64,000 nucleotides of DNA from Pirellula sp. (GTDB lineage Bacteria > Planctomycetota > Planctomycetia > Pirellulales > PNKZ01). Shown here in pieces: positions 25,781 through 36,560 of this stretch. The notes under the pieces are model-generated. The model was not told the origin of the DNA and made no database searches. It worked only from the letters and a program-made list of their open reading frames with translations. Position 1 is the first letter of the stretch. Each line of letters opens with the position of its first letter. The position numbers were made by a program, and so were the translations under genes. The stretch is taken from the NCBI GenBank assembly GCA_013822735.1, contig PNKZ01000013.1, positions 101,505 to 165,504 of the forward strand, given 5' to 3'.

Positions 25781-27562
25781 CTACGATGCCTGCTCCGCGT
25801 TCACCGTCTCCACGTTGGCAACCGGCGGCGGGCGACGACGCTTTCCGAGGCTCACGCCCACAGCGGCGACGAACAACGCCAATCCCGCGGCGATGGCATC
25901 GAGTCCCGCGACGTAAGTCTTGAGCCAAAGATAGCTGCGCAATCCATAACGCCCCGCGACTCCGAGCAACATGGCGATCGACACCGTCGTCAACCACGGA
26001 TCGCGCAGCCAATAACCCGACGACGCGGTAAAGAGGAAGACCGCCGGTAAGTACCAATTGTATGCCGTCGCCGGAAGTTGCATGAACAGCCCGCGCCAAC
26101 CATGCACGGTGTGCTCGATGCCGGCAAAAAGAATCATCAGCGCGACGACGCCGGTCAGCAAACTGCGTCGGTCGCCGGTAGTGCGCGTTGCCAGCAACAC
26201 CAACAGCACCACGACGAGGTGATAGCCGAAGAATAACGCCGGCGCCGCAGGGAACCGGCTCGACCACAACACAACGAACAGTCCCCAGCAAAGTGCGCCG
26301 AGTAACCCCTTGGCAACTTCGCCTCGCATCAGCCCCCGGCCATACAACAACGCTCCGGCCACGAGCAACGGCCAAGGATTCGTGGGCACGCTGCGATCGG
26401 CCCACCAATTCGAATCCGGCCCGGCAAACGCTGCAGCAGCTAGTGCCGCGTTGAAGCACAAGTAGGCCCGCGGCACGCGTAAAAGCGCCGCCGTACCGTA
26501 ATAGGCAACGGCACAACAAAGCACGGCCAGCGGCGGCAAGGTGCCGTACGCTGCGCGAAAGTGCCCGAGGAACTCCCGAGCTGCAGGGTCGCCCGCTGGC
26601 CCGAGATCGACGGACGTAATGAGAACGGCGACGGCCGGCAAGGCCAACCCGACGCGCAACGCAAACGGGCCCGAAGCGTGGCGCCGACCGATCAAGAACA
26701 GCGCCCCGATCACCAACAACAAAGGCGAAAGAAAATAGAAACCAAAGATCGACTGCCCGACGTCGACGGCATGAAACGCTTCACAAAGGTAGTAGGCACG
26801 GCCGGCGACACAGAGCACGATCGGCACGAAGATCGTTAGCGGATACCAAGGCCAACTCCATGGCGTCCCACTTTGCGAAACATACGCCGGACCCTGCCAG
26901 ACGGCTGGGGCAAGCATGAGCAATATTGCCGCAGCTGCTGTAGCGAATCCGAACAGCAGCCATTGCAATGGCAGATCACGCGGATCGATCGCGCGGGCCT
27001 GTACGAGGGGCGGATACAAGAAGAAGAACGTCATCAGCAGGTGATAGGGAACACGATATCCGACCGGCAGCCGGACGCGCAAACCTCGTAACAACGCCTC
27101 GCCGACGACGACGGCGAACAACGCCCCGCCGATCGACCAAAGCCTGCCCACGTCGGGCCGCGACTGCAACATCGCGTCGAGGCCCACGCTGACCATCGGC
27201 AACAGCAACACGGCCAATAGCCCGAGCATTCGCAAGTCTTCCCAGAGCACGCCGAGCCGGCGAAGTATCCACGCAGTGCCTCCGAGCAAAAGCACGTATG
27301 TAGCGAGACTTAAGGCGAGCAGCGGCACGCCCCCGCTCGTTTTGTCGACGGGAAACGAAACGAACAATCCGTACACGACCAGGGATGCGCTCAGGACATA
27401 AAACGGATTGTGCGTGCAGAGTCGCAGTGGTGGATGACGCACCGGGGGCGACGCGCGCAACGGCGGCGGTTGCTGCATCACCTGTTCCGTCGACATCGGC
27501 GGCGGCGAAGGCGGCGTCTCCGAATTTTCCGAGGCGTGAGTCTGGGGATCGTCCGACATCAT
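25781..27562 (-). CDS. Large polytopic membrane protein of unknown function
   Basis: A protein of about 593 residues with a Pro/Ser-rich cytoplasmic N-terminus of some 55 residues, then about 14-16 hydrophobic segments (for example YVLSASLVVYGLFVSF, LLALSLATYVLLLGG, MLGLLAVLLLPMVSVGL). It ends in a basic, polar tail (KRRRPPPVANVE). I recognise no transporter or enzyme motif; similar proteins with an NPFYVLSA start of the membrane region occur in planctomycetes as hypotheticals. The Met pair at 27562/27559 is preferred because GGGAG lies about nine bases upstream; an in-frame GTG or ATG further out, to 27619, is possible. It diverges from the SRPBCC gene. Confidence 0.75.
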   Translation of the reverse strand: MMSDDPQTHASENSETPPSPPPMSTEQVMQQPPPLRASPPVRHPPLRLCTHNPFYVLSASLVVYGLFVSFPVDKTSGGVPLLALSLATYVLLLGGTAWILRRLGVLWEDLRMLGLLAVLLLPMVSVGLDAMLQSRPDVGRLWSIGGALFAVVVGEALLRGLRVRLPVGYRVPYHLLMTFFFLYPPLVQARAIDPRDLPLQWLLFGFATAAAAILLMLAPAVWQGPAYVSQSGTPWSWPWYPLTIFVPIVLCVAGRAYYLCEAFHAVDVGQSIFGFYFLSPLLLVIGALFLIGRRHASGPFALRVGLALPAVAVLITSVDLGPAGDPAAREFLGHFRAAYGTLPPLAVLCCAVAYYGTAALLRVPRAYLCFNAALAAAAFAGPDSNWWADRSVPTNPWPLLVAGALLYGRGLMRGEVAKGLLGALCWGLFVVLWSSRFPAAPALFFGYHLVVVLLVLLATRTTGDRRSLLTGVVALMILFAGIEHTVHGWRGLFMQLPATAYNWYLPAVFLFTASSGYWLRDPWLTTVSIAMLLGVAGRYGLRSYLWLKTYVAGLDAIAAGLALFVAAVGVSLGKRRRPPPVANVETVNAEQAS

Positions 27563-27776
27563 GCGCGGGTCTCCCTCGCGAAAAGGCTGCGCGTCGAACG
27601 TCGCGGCGTGAGTCGGCAAGCTCGGGCTTTGCTCGTCTCACTCTGCGACTTTTCGGCAGCGCGGCAGATTGCCCCCGCACTGCGTCATGCATGTCGTGCG
27701 CCGTACGCGCGATTTGCTAAAATAGGCTTCTGGACTGCCCTCAATCGACGATTGCTCTCATTCTGCGACGACGCGC

Positions 27777-28253
27777 ATGCCGATTTGCTTTACCTGCAAC
27801 GCTCTGCTTTCGAGCCCTCCACGTCGGATCGCCGAACAGATTCTGAACCTCGACAACTGGACGAACTTCCGCGGCTACGGACCGTTGCCGGGAATTCTCT
27901 CGGCCGAGTTCGAACGACGAACGCCGGATGTGATCGGTACCCGCATTCAAGTCGTCAACACCGACGGCTCTCGACACGTGGAAGAGATCACGCGTTGGGA
28001 GCCGGAGCAGGGGGTGACGCTCAAGATGCACGAGTTCACGCCGCCGCTGGCCCGACTGGCGACGCACATCGACGAAGTGTGGCGATTCACGCCCACCGCC
28101 GACGGCACGCGCGTCGAACGTGCGTTCACGCTACATCCTCGCTCGCTGCCGGCGGGACTCTTGCTCCGATTGATCGCCCCGCTCCTGCGCCGCGCCATCG
28201 ATCGGCATTTGGCTCAGATGCGGGCCGAAGAACAAGCGGCTCCTCGCGGCTAG
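27777..28253 (+). CDS. SRPBCC-family (polyketide cyclase/START-like) protein
   Basis: A 158-residue protein matching the SRPBCC helix-grip fold: an N-terminal ISSPPRRIAEQILNLDNWTNF-like stretch, then beta strands GPLPGILSAEFERR, GTRIQVVNTDGSRHVEEITRWEP, LARLATHIDEVWRFTPTADGTRVERAFTL, and a C-terminal helix (LLLRLIAPLLRRAIDRHLAQM). Members bind hydrophobic ligands in a central cavity; the ligand is not predictable. Its stop codon TAG overlaps the stop codon of the convergent CxxCH gene in a shared CTAG. Confidence 0.8.
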   Translation: MPICFTCNALLSSPPRRIAEQILNLDNWTNFRGYGPLPGILSAEFERRTPDVIGTRIQVVNTDGSRHVEEITRWEPEQGVTLKMHEFTPPLARLATHIDEVWRFTPTADGTRVERAFTLHPRSLPAGLLLRLIAPLLRRAIDRHLAQMRAEEQAAPRG

Positions 28254-31200
28254 CGATCTAGCCGACCGGCCAGAGACTGAAGATAGGCGTACAGGTCGGC
28301 GAGATCGTCCGAGGAAAAATCCGTCAGCATCCCCAGCGGCATGATCGACTGCGTCGTCGTGCGGCGCGCCGCGATTTCGTCGCCTCGAATCCGCACGACC
28401 GTATCCGCGCCGGTTTGCAGCAACAGTAGATCGCCGGCTTCAGCGATCGGAATGCCGCTGAATTGGCGGCCGTCTGCGAGGTCGACGGTCGTCGGCCGGT
28501 AGCGCGGCGGCACGAATCGGCTGGGTTCGAACACGGTCGCCATCAGTTCCGAGCGCGCGTAGCGACTGGCCGCATCGTCGAGGTTCGGACCCAGCACGCT
28601 ATCGCCCATGTGGCAGCGGACGCAAAGCTTCTTGTCGAACAGTTCCCGGCCGCGCACCGGGTTGCCGTGCTCCCAATCAACCACGAGCAATTGCTTCCGC
28701 CACTTGGCCGGTGCGACCCCGTGCGGCGCTGCGGCTCCGGCCGAGGCCTGATAGTGCTTCAGCGTAAACCACAGGAAAACCGGTTGGTAGGCGTCGCGTA
28801 TCGCCGCGGCGTCGGCAACAACTCGGTCTGCGGCAGGTTCGACGATCTCGAAATCGGCGTCTCCCCAAAGGCCGATCAACGTCGTAAGTTCATTCCGTGC
28901 GCGACCGGCGCTTGGCACGGTGCACATTTGCCGTAGCCCGCGCACCGCGGCGGCCATCTCCGCCTCATCGCCCCACTCGGGCGCAGGACGCCGCAGCACG
29001 ACGGCGGCTCTGGCGACGACCTCCGGATCGGCGCTGGTGAGCCGATCGACGAACTTTGGGCGGTCGTCCGGCACCGAAGCTTGGAGCAGGGCAGGGAACA
29101 GGAAATCGCGCAAGCCCGGCTCGCGCCAGAGCTCGCGTAACTTCGCGAGGGCTTCCGGCCGCGACGTCTGCGCGAACACGTCGATCAATGTTTTTGTCCA
29201 CGTCACCTCTTCTTCGGGCAGCTTGAGCACCGCGTCGACCAACCGCTGCGCTGCGGCAACGCGGGCTTCGGCGGGCAGCAGTTCAACGTACCGCGCATGC
29301 TCCGGCCGCCCAAACTCCGGCGAAACGGCCAGCAACTCCACCAACTGCGCGTCACGCTCGACGGAGGCGACGAACAACTCCGTTAACCGCGGCGACCAAT
29401 TGACGCCGGGGCGCATCTGCTCAACCCTCAGCTTGGCATCCAGCCGTAGCAGTGCGGCGGCGGTTCGCGCGGCAAGGTCCGGCGAACGCAACTGAATAAT
29501 TGTCGACGCTGCGGTCAGGTAGTGCACGTCGTCGGCTGCGCGACTCTTCGACGTACACATCGTCACCAAGCGATCGACGAACGTCGGATCGACGTCGCGG
29601 AATACGAGTAACGTCCGCGTTAGTTCACGGTCGACCTCCCGATGGCCTGAAGGGAAAGACGCCGTGAGCAGTTTGCACAGCTCCGTTTGATGCACGGTCG
29701 GCGCGCTTTCGGCAAGTCTCCGATAGCCCGCATGTACTTCCGGTTGTGCACTCTTGTGGGCAAAGTTGCCGTAGAACCGTTGAATGCGCCGCAATTGCCG
29801 CAGCCGCTCGGCCGGTTCGGCATCGGGCGAATACTGCATGCCGAGCTCTTGCGATTCGCCGGCCCAAAACTGGTCGTACGCCGCCCGCTGCTCCTTAATC
29901 GCACGCTCTCCGTTTGGGCCGCTAGGCGGCGCAGGAGGAAGCGACGCCCGAAAGTCGACTAAGAAATTCCGCACGCGTTCGTCGAGTGCCGGCTCCGCCG
30001 TACAAAGCCAATTAGGAAATTCGGGATTGATGCGAGCGAAGCTAAATCCACTTCGCGGAAGTCCCTCCCAAGCCGCGAGCCGTACGCGCGGGTCGGGATC
30101 GAACGTTAGTTCGCAAAGCACGTCGGGCCAGGAAATACCGACGCGCTGCCGCGCGACCAGCCAGGCAATGCGCGCCGAAAGCTCCGGACGCCCCAACTTG
30201 ACGGCTTCGCGTGCTTCCTCGAGCGCGAGCGGCTCAAAAAGCTCGAGCAACACTTCCACGGCCCGCACCTGCTCGGCAACAGTTCGTCGCGGATCGGCGA
30301 TCGCGGCGATGAAAGGCTCCTTGCCGATTTGTTTGGCAATCGGAATCCAACCGGCCCGTGACCATGCGGCGAGGGGCTGGTGCGCCAGGAGCACCGCTTC
30401 CAAGCGGGAGTAGTCCTTTTCCACCTCGCGTGCCGCTTGATCTCGGGCTTGGTCCTCCGCGTTGCCTACGTACCGCACGCGCCAAACCGTGCCGCGCGTC
30501 CCTCGTCCGCCGCAGGCCACGAAAAGTGAACCATCCGGGCCGACGGCCAGATCAACCGGGGTGAGACCCGTATCGCCGGTGATTTCCAAGAACGTTTCCG
30601 GCTGGGCCGTATACGACGAGCCTTGCGGAACCAGCGGCAAAAATTGCACGCGCCCGAACATCCAACACGCGCTAAACGCGCCATCGCGGTAGCGCTCGGG
30701 AAATTGCCGATGTCGATAAAACGTCAGGCCGGTCGGAGCCGCGCGCCCGAGTTCGCAGACCGGTCGCACGCTATCGTAAAAATAGCCGGGGCGATTCCAA
30801 CCTTGCTCGCGTCCGGCATTGAGCCAACCATGATCGCGGCCCCATGCGACGTCGAACAATCGCGCCGGCGTGTACCACGGCAAACCGACATCGCGTTCGT
30901 TATCCGCATCCGCCGTGAAGAGCCGACCGGCGGCGTTGAAGTCGAGGTCGTGCGGATTGCAAAAGCCGGTCGCGGCGATTTCCAACATCGGCACGGTAAG
31001 GCCGAAGCCGTCTTTCGACTTGAACGACGCGCGATAGACCAGCCCGCATTGCTCCGTCGTGCGGGAAATTCCTTGCGTCACTCCGGCAACCGTTTTCGCC
31101 GCCGGATCGTTGCCGTAAAGAATATACAAGTCGCCGTCGGGCCCTTGGCAGATGCCGTGCAAACCATGTTCACCGCCGCCGAATGCCAACACGCTCTTCA

Positions 31201-31609
31201 GCGGCCCATCTACTCGATCATCATTGTTGAGTCGGCAGATGCGGATACCGTCGTCGTCACTGCAATAAAGGACCGCCCCGCGATCTTCCGGCACGAAGAC
31301 CATGCCGCGCGCTCCGGTCGCGTGTCCGTCAACAAATTGCCGTGCCCAATCGGCACGGCCGTCGTTGTCGTCGTCGTGCAAGATGCGAATGTAGCCGGGC
31401 CCCGCGACCACCACGCGGCCCCGGTGATCCACGGTCATCGCCGTGATGTTCGTGGCGAGATCGTCGTCGGCATAGAGTTCGACGACGAAGCCCTCCGGGA
31501 CACGAACCGGCAACGACTGCGGCACGGCTGCTTGCAAGCGTGCGATGGCCGAAACGGCGAACAAGATCGCCGAGCACCAGCAAGCTCGCCATCCACCGCG
31601 CCTGTTCAT
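28250..31609 (-). CDS. Secreted heme-binding CxxCH dehydrogenase-like protein (PVC type)
   Basis: A protein of about 1,119 residues. The start at 31609 has GAGAGGG five bases upstream and leads into a signal peptide (WCSAILFAVSAIARLQA). The N-terminal ~370 residues form a propeller of the membrane-bound dehydrogenase type (VRVPEGFVVELYADDDL, VVVAGPGYIRILHDDDNDG, GPDGDLYILYGND, NPHDLDFNAAGRLFTADADNE). A long helical, HEAT-like middle follows. Near residue 996 is a c-type heme motif, LCVRCHMG, within a C-terminal cytochrome domain ending DDLADLYAYLQSL. Planctomycetes carry many such proteins, thought to oxidise sugars or alcohols in the periplasm; the substrate is unknown. The gene shares its stop with the convergent SRPBCC gene. 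Confidence 0.88.
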   Translation of the reverse strand: MNRRGGWRACWCSAILFAVSAIARLQAAVPQSLPVRVPEGFVVELYADDDLATNITAMTVDHRGRVVVAGPGYIRILHDDDNDGRADWARQFVDGHATGARGMVFVPEDRGAVLYCSDDDGIRICRLNNDDRVDGPLKSVLAFGGGEHGLHGICQGPDGDLYILYGNDPAAKTVAGVTQGISRTTEQCGLVYRASFKSKDGFGLTVPMLEIAATGFCNPHDLDFNAAGRLFTADADNERDVGLPWYTPARLFDVAWGRDHGWLNAGREQGWNRPGYFYDSVRPVCELGRAAPTGLTFYRHRQFPERYRDGAFSACWMFGRVQFLPLVPQGSSYTAQPETFLEITGDTGLTPVDLAVGPDGSLFVACGGRGTRGTVWRVRYVGNAEDQARDQAAREVEKDYSRLEAVLLAHQPLAAWSRAGWIPIAKQIGKEPFIAAIADPRRTVAEQVRAVEVLLELFEPLALEEAREAVKLGRPELSARIAWLVARQRVGISWPDVLCELTFDPDPRVRLAAWEGLPRSGFSFARINPEFPNWLCTAEPALDERVRNFLVDFRASLPPAPPSGPNGERAIKEQRAAYDQFWAGESQELGMQYSPDAEPAERLRQLRRIQRFYGNFAHKSAQPEVHAGYRRLAESAPTVHQTELCKLLTASFPSGHREVDRELTRTLLVFRDVDPTFVDRLVTMCTSKSRAADDVHYLTAASTIIQLRSPDLAARTAAALLRLDAKLRVEQMRPGVNWSPRLTELFVASVERDAQLVELLAVSPEFGRPEHARYVELLPAEARVAAAQRLVDAVLKLPEEEVTWTKTLIDVFAQTSRPEALAKLRELWREPGLRDFLFPALLQASVPDDRPKFVDRLTSADPEVVARAAVVLRRPAPEWGDEAEMAAAVRGLRQMCTVPSAGRARNELTTLIGLWGDADFEIVEPAADRVVADAAAIRDAYQPVFLWFTLKHYQASAGAAAPHGVAPAKWRKQLLVVDWEHGNPVRGRELFDKKLCVRCHMGDSVLGPNLDDAASRYARSELMATVFEPSRFVPPRYRPTTVDLADGRQFSGIPIAEAGDLLLLQTGADTVVRIRGDEIAARRTTTQSIMPLGMLTDFSSDDLADLYAYLQSLAGRLDR

Positions 31610-31749
31610 CGCCGCCCTCTCTTGAACCACGGCTCGTTGAAGCGGTTAGCCTACCTCAATGCGATGCACGGCGAAAACTTTTTTCGGCGGGAGCAAGCCG
31701 AGCGGCAAAAAACATTGCCGACATCCGGCATTCGTTTACCATCTACCGC

Positions 31750-33075
31750 ATGCATATCCCCACGCAGCGCGTGCTATTCGTGAATCGTGGCATCCAACTA
31801 TTCCGCGGCATATTCCTCGGCGCTCTCGCCACACTCGCAGCTTGCGTCGCGACGGCATCCGCCGAAACACCGCCGGCCGTCGAAGTTCGGCAACTCACCC
31901 ACGGCCCCAAGCATCACTTCTTCGGCTACATCGGGCACGTGCGCACCATTCCTTGGAACCGGAGCGGGCGCTACATCGTCGCGCTGGAGACCGATTTCCA
32001 AGATCACATGCCGCGACCCGACGAAGCAGCCGGCATCGTGCTCATCGACACGCAAGACCAGGACAAGCTTCGCGTCGTCGATCACACGCGCGCCTGGAAC
32101 TTCCAGCAGGGGACCATGCTTTATTGGAACCCGCAGAATCCGGAGACGCAGTTCTTCTTCAACGATCGCGACCTGACGACGAACCGCATCTACACGGTGT
32201 TGTTCGACATCACCGCAGGGGCAGGTAGCCATGCGGTCGGCAAGCGCATCACCGAGTATCGCTACGACGACGCCTCGCTCGGCAATAGCGGTGTGGCCCA
32301 ACAAGGTGGTTCGTTCCTGGCTCTCAACTACGGCCGGCTCGCAAGGCTCCGCCCAGTAACCGGCTATCCCGGTGCGCTCGACCCGACGCTCGACGACACT
32401 TCGGGCCGCCCGAGCGACGACGGCGTGTTCCTCATCGACATTGCGACGAAGCGGAAATCACTGCTCGTCTCGTTCGCGCAGCTTTACGAGCAACTGAAAA
32501 CCGTGCGACCTGATGCCGAAGGGAAGCCGCTCTTCATCAACCACACGCTCTGGAGCCGCAACGATCGCCGGATCTTCTTCTACGTGCGGGCCGACTTCGA
32601 GAAGCCGGAAGGAGAACGCATCAACGTGCCGTTCGTCATCCGACCCGACGGCACCGGCCTCACGATGCTCGACCATCACCTCGGCGGCCATCCCGAGTGG
32701 CTCGACGACGTGCGCATGATCGGCAGTCGTGACGACCGGCAAGTGATCTTCGACGTCGAACAGCGAAAGTTTGTCGAAACGCTCGGAACGCCGGCAGTGT
32801 TTCCCGAGCCGGGAGGCGATAAGGCCCTTTCGCCGCAGGGGGACTGGCTCGTCAACGGCTACCGTCTCAAGGGCTCGAACTTTTACACGCTGTATCGATT
32901 TCGCGACGGCGCCAACGTGCGCTCCCCCGGCTTCGATCAGTTCGGCTGGACCCAAGGAGAACTACGCGTGGATGGAGCGCCGTGCTGGAATCGCGACGGC
33001 ACGCAAATCCTCTTTCCGTCGCTCACGCCCGACGGAAAAACGCGGCAGCTCTTCGTGCTGACGAGGAGACCATAA
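31750..33075 (+). CDS. Secreted PD40/TolB-like beta-propeller protein
   Basis: A 441-residue protein with a signal peptide (LFRGIFLGALATLAACVATASA) after the ATG at 31750. The mature part begins VRQLTHGPKHHFFGYIGH and then shows repeated WD40-like PD40 elements (PWNRSGRYIVALETDF, GIVLIDTQDQDKLRVVD, ALSPQGDWLVNGYRL, CWNRDGTQILFPSLTPDG). The HHFFGY...PWN..GRY opening recurs in polysaccharide-utilising bacteria and is reminiscent of oligogalacturonate lyase-type propellers, but catalytic identity is not established. It ends two bases from the convergent carbonic anhydrase stop. Its closeness to the D-mannonate/sugar-kinase pair is suggestive only. Confidence 0.75.
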   Translation: MHIPTQRVLFVNRGIQLFRGIFLGALATLAACVATASAETPPAVEVRQLTHGPKHHFFGYIGHVRTIPWNRSGRYIVALETDFQDHMPRPDEAAGIVLIDTQDQDKLRVVDHTRAWNFQQGTMLYWNPQNPETQFFFNDRDLTTNRIYTVLFDITAGAGSHAVGKRITEYRYDDASLGNSGVAQQGGSFLALNYGRLARLRPVTGYPGALDPTLDDTSGRPSDDGVFLIDIATKRKSLLVSFAQLYEQLKTVRPDAEGKPLFINHTLWSRNDRRIFFYVRADFEKPEGERINVPFVIRPDGTGLTMLDHHLGGHPEWLDDVRMIGSRDDRQVIFDVEQRKFVETLGTPAVFPEPGGDKALSPQGDWLVNGYRLKGSNFYTLYRFRDGANVRSPGFDQFGWTQGELRVDGAPCWNRDGTQILFPSLTPDGKTRQLFVLTRRP

Positions 33076-33077
33076 CG

Positions 33078-33779
33078 CTAGCTGCCGAGAAAGCGTACGC
33101 GGCCGGTCGTAAGTTCATACACCGCGCCGATAATCGCGATGCGTCCGGCGTCGATGGCCCGTTTCGCTTCGGGAAGTCCGGCGAGTTGCAGCATCGACCA
33201 ACGAACATTGGCCTCGACCGCAACATTGACGCGCTCGTCGGCCGCGACACTCGCAAGGTCTTTCGGCAACCCCGGCTTGATCAGCTTCACCAGATCTTGA
33301 ATCCCGGGTAGTTCTTTCTTTTCGGCGGCTATGGACGCCAGCGCCGCCGTAACGGCTCCGCAGCTTTGATGCCCCAGCACCACGATCACCGGCGTCGACA
33401 AATGGGCTGCGGCGTACTCCAAACTCCCGACGACGTCCGGCGCAATTACATTTCCGGCCACGCGTACCACGAACAAATCGCCGAAGCCTTGATCGAAGAC
33501 AAGCTCGACGGGCACGCGCGAGTCGGCGCAGCCGAGAATCGTCGCGAACGGCTGCTGTCCGGCGACGAGATGCTTGCGCCAATCCGCGCTTTCGTGCGCG
33601 TGATGCGTTTTTCCCGCGGCGAAGCGAGCATTGCCCCGTTTCAGCCGGTCGATGGCCTCGGGAATCGTTTCCGGAAACGGCTCTGACGTAGCAGTCGGTT
33701 CGGCGGCAATTACCGGCGATACGGCGGCCGCCGCCGCACACGCGAACAAACCGCGTCGCGTCCATTGGGGAGAATTCAT
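33078..33779 (-). CDS. Exported beta-class carbonic anhydrase
   Basis: A 233-residue protein with a twin-arginine-like leader (TRRGLFACAAAAAVSPVIA). The zinc-site motifs are complete: CADSR at residues 84-88 (Cys84, Asp86, Arg88) and GHQSCGA at 136-142 (His138-region and Cys140). It should interconvert carbon dioxide and bicarbonate, and the leader suggests it acts in the periplasm or outside the inner membrane rather than in the cytosol. It lies stop-to-stop with the PD40 gene. Exported beta-carbonic anhydrases are known in other bacteria, so this is not unique. Confidence 0.92.
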   Translation of the reverse strand: MNSPQWTRRGLFACAAAAAVSPVIAAEPTATSEPFPETIPEAIDRLKRGNARFAAGKTHHAHESADWRKHLVAGQQPFATILGCADSRVPVELVFDQGFGDLFVVRVAGNVIAPDVVGSLEYAAAHLSTPVIVVLGHQSCGAVTAALASIAAEKKELPGIQDLVKLIKPGLPKDLASVAADERVNVAVEANVRWSMLQLAGLPEAKRAIDAGRIAIIGAVYELTTGRVRFLGS

Positions 33780-33974
33780 TGCCGCCGACTCCGTGAAAAC
33801 TTGGTGGCCTTGCGGCGAATTGCCGCGCGCTGTTTGCTAGCGTACCCCAGCCCCGCCGACATGCCTACCTGAGCTGTCTACGTCCGTCCCGTTCGCATCG
33901 CCGGGACTCGACCAAGCGGGCCGGCTTTGGCATGCTACACGCATCGCACCGCCCCTAACTCGCGCCCACGACCG

Positions 33975-34904
33975 ATGCCTGCCGAACTCGATGAACTTCT
34001 TCGCGGTCTCAGCGTCTACCAAGACATTGTCTTGGCCGGTCGCACGGAGCGCCGCGGAGAGCGCGATTGTGAAGAGCGTTGGACCGCTCTGGCGCCGCAC
34101 TTGCCTGCCGACGGATCGTTGCTCGATGTCGGCGCCAACTTCGCCTGGTTCTGCCTTCGCTGGTGCCGCGAGGGGGCCGATCGTATCGCCGTGGCCTGGG
34201 AGGCCGATCTGCGCAGCGCAGCGGTCGCACGATATGTGCTCGAATCGAATACCGCACACCGCGTCTGCCTCATCACCGCGCGGGCCGACACCGAGAACCT
34301 GGAACTTTTCGCTCAGAGCGGCCAACGGTTCTCGGCGGCGCTTTGCTTGTCGGTGCTCCATTGGCTGCCCGACCATCGCACGTTTTTGCGCGCGCTGGGA
34401 AGCGTCACCCCGAAAATCTTCATCGAACATTGCAATCCGCGCGAAGAAGGGGCCGGCATCGAACAGGTTCGTCGCGAAATCGGCTCGATTGGCGAATATC
34501 TCCGCGAAACGTTTCCCGAGCGCAGCGTGCAACGTTTGGCGGTGTGGAAATCGCACCTCACCGACGAGTTCGCGCGCGAGCTCTGGTCGGTGGAAGAAGT
34601 GGAGGGAGACCCGACGACGGCCGTTGCAATTCCTCCGGTTGCGGCGCGGCCGCTGCTCGAACTCGATCCGGTCTGGCCGCCGCATTCGTGGTGGCTCAGA
34701 GAACTGAAACGTCCGGAGCTGCTCAAGGCGTCGCACGTCGCCTTCACACCGCAAGGGCTCACGAGCATTCCATCGACTCAGCCCGGCAATACGCGTGCCC
34801 GGCTCAAGAGCCTCATCGCGCAAATGCCACGACGCGGCGTAACGACACTGCGGCGCAGGGTGCACCGCTTATGGCTGGCTCTCCTACGCAGATTGCGAAG
34901 CTAA
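33975..34904 (+). CDS. SAM-dependent methyltransferase-like protein
   Basis: A 309-residue soluble protein. A Rossmann-type motif I, LLDVGANFAWF (residues 49-59), and a following acidic end of strand two (VAWEAD) indicate S-adenosylmethionine binding; a later block RFSAALCLSVLHWLPDH resembles motifs III-IV. The remaining C-terminal region, with WPPHSWWLRELKRPEL, is not a familiar domain. The ATG at 33975 is preferred to an upstream in-frame TTG/ATG at 33927. The substrate (lipid, sugar or protein) is unknown. It is transcribed away from the carbonic anhydrase. Confidence 0.65.
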   Translation: MPAELDELLRGLSVYQDIVLAGRTERRGERDCEERWTALAPHLPADGSLLDVGANFAWFCLRWCREGADRIAVAWEADLRSAAVARYVLESNTAHRVCLITARADTENLELFAQSGQRFSAALCLSVLHWLPDHRTFLRALGSVTPKIFIEHCNPREEGAGIEQVRREIGSIGEYLRETFPERSVQRLAVWKSHLTDEFARELWSVEEVEGDPTTAVAIPPVAARPLLELDPVWPPHSWWLRELKRPELLKASHVAFTPQGLTSIPSTQPGNTRARLKSLIAQMPRRGVTTLRRRVHRLWLALLRRLRS

Positions 34905-35055
34905 GCTCCGCACCCCCAGGATCAGTGGACACCGGCGTGCGTTTCAAGCGCAGCGGAAGCCTCGGTATTAAAAACGGCCGGAATTGATTGGGCGCTAACG
35001 ATTGCGACCACTATCCTCAGATGGGGTAGTCGTTCAGTGCGACAAATTGCCGTGG

Positions 35056-35265
35056 ATGCCGTCTTCAATGATTGATATGCAGTTATTTGGTGGGGTGTTT
35101 GCTACAGTCCCCGCGTGTTCGGCGATCTTTGCAGCGCTCATCGGCGGGCTCGTCGTCAGCCGCCGCTTCGACCGACAAACGGCCGTTTTTGCGATCCCGC
35201 TCCTAACGATCAGCGGCTACAACGTCGCCCTGGCGATTCTGGCCGTCGCCGGATTCATTCGCTGA
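35056..35265 (+). CDS. Small two-span membrane protein
   Basis: A protein of about 66-70 residues, starting at 35056 or 35068. Two hydrophobic segments (FGGVFATVPACSAIFAALIGGLVV and VFAIPLLTISGYNVALAILAVAGFI) are joined by a basic loop RRFDRQTA. This pattern is unlikely by chance in this GC-rich DNA, so the gene is probably real. No Shine-Dalgarno stands out and no family is recognised. Confidence 0.5.
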   Translation: MPSSMIDMQLFGGVFATVPACSAIFAALIGGLVVSRRFDRQTAVFAIPLLTISGYNVALAILAVAGFIR

Positions 35266-35741
35266 AAACCGCGTGCTCGCTGTGTCTTCTCCGGGCGGTG
35301 CTTGTTGAAATGTCGGCCGCTATCCGTACGTCTCCGTTGCCGGCCTGCTCGAGTCGCAGTGAGCGGTTTTCGGTGACAAGGCCGATCCTCACCGAAGCTG
35401 CGACGCATGACCTCGGTGCGATGGAGGCGCTTGAGCATTTCCGATGCGGGCCATCAATGCATCAAGTGTCACCCAGTGCACCACGGCGCACTCCTTGGCG
35501 CCTTCTCCTACACGCTCCTGCGCGATGCTCGGCTCACGGCCAAAGAACCCGACGGCGACGAACTAGTCCAATAACCGGTTAGCCGCCGTGCGCAGCCGTG
35601 CGCGCCGTCCGTCCGTTGCCTAGCCGGCAACAATTCCCCGCAATTCCGCGTCGTTTTGCCCGCTCCGGCCGCCGGGCACTTGCCGGCGGGGGCCGTGTTT
35701 TCTAGTCTCTGGGTTTCCCGATTCTCGTCCGGGTGCCCATC
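35266..35741. other. Intergenic region, nothing recognised
   Basis: About 475 bases before the SDR gene. Short open frames exist on both strands but are arginine/proline-rich and lack recognisable starts or domains. The promoter of the SDR/kinase pair probably lies in the 3' half. Confidence 0.4.
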
Positions 35742-36554
<813 letters not shown>

Positions 36555-36560
36555 ACGGCA

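Noticed and set aside
30623..31783. 386-residue plus-strand open frame
   Set aside because: Antisense to the signal-peptide and propeller part of the CxxCH protein; no domain seen.
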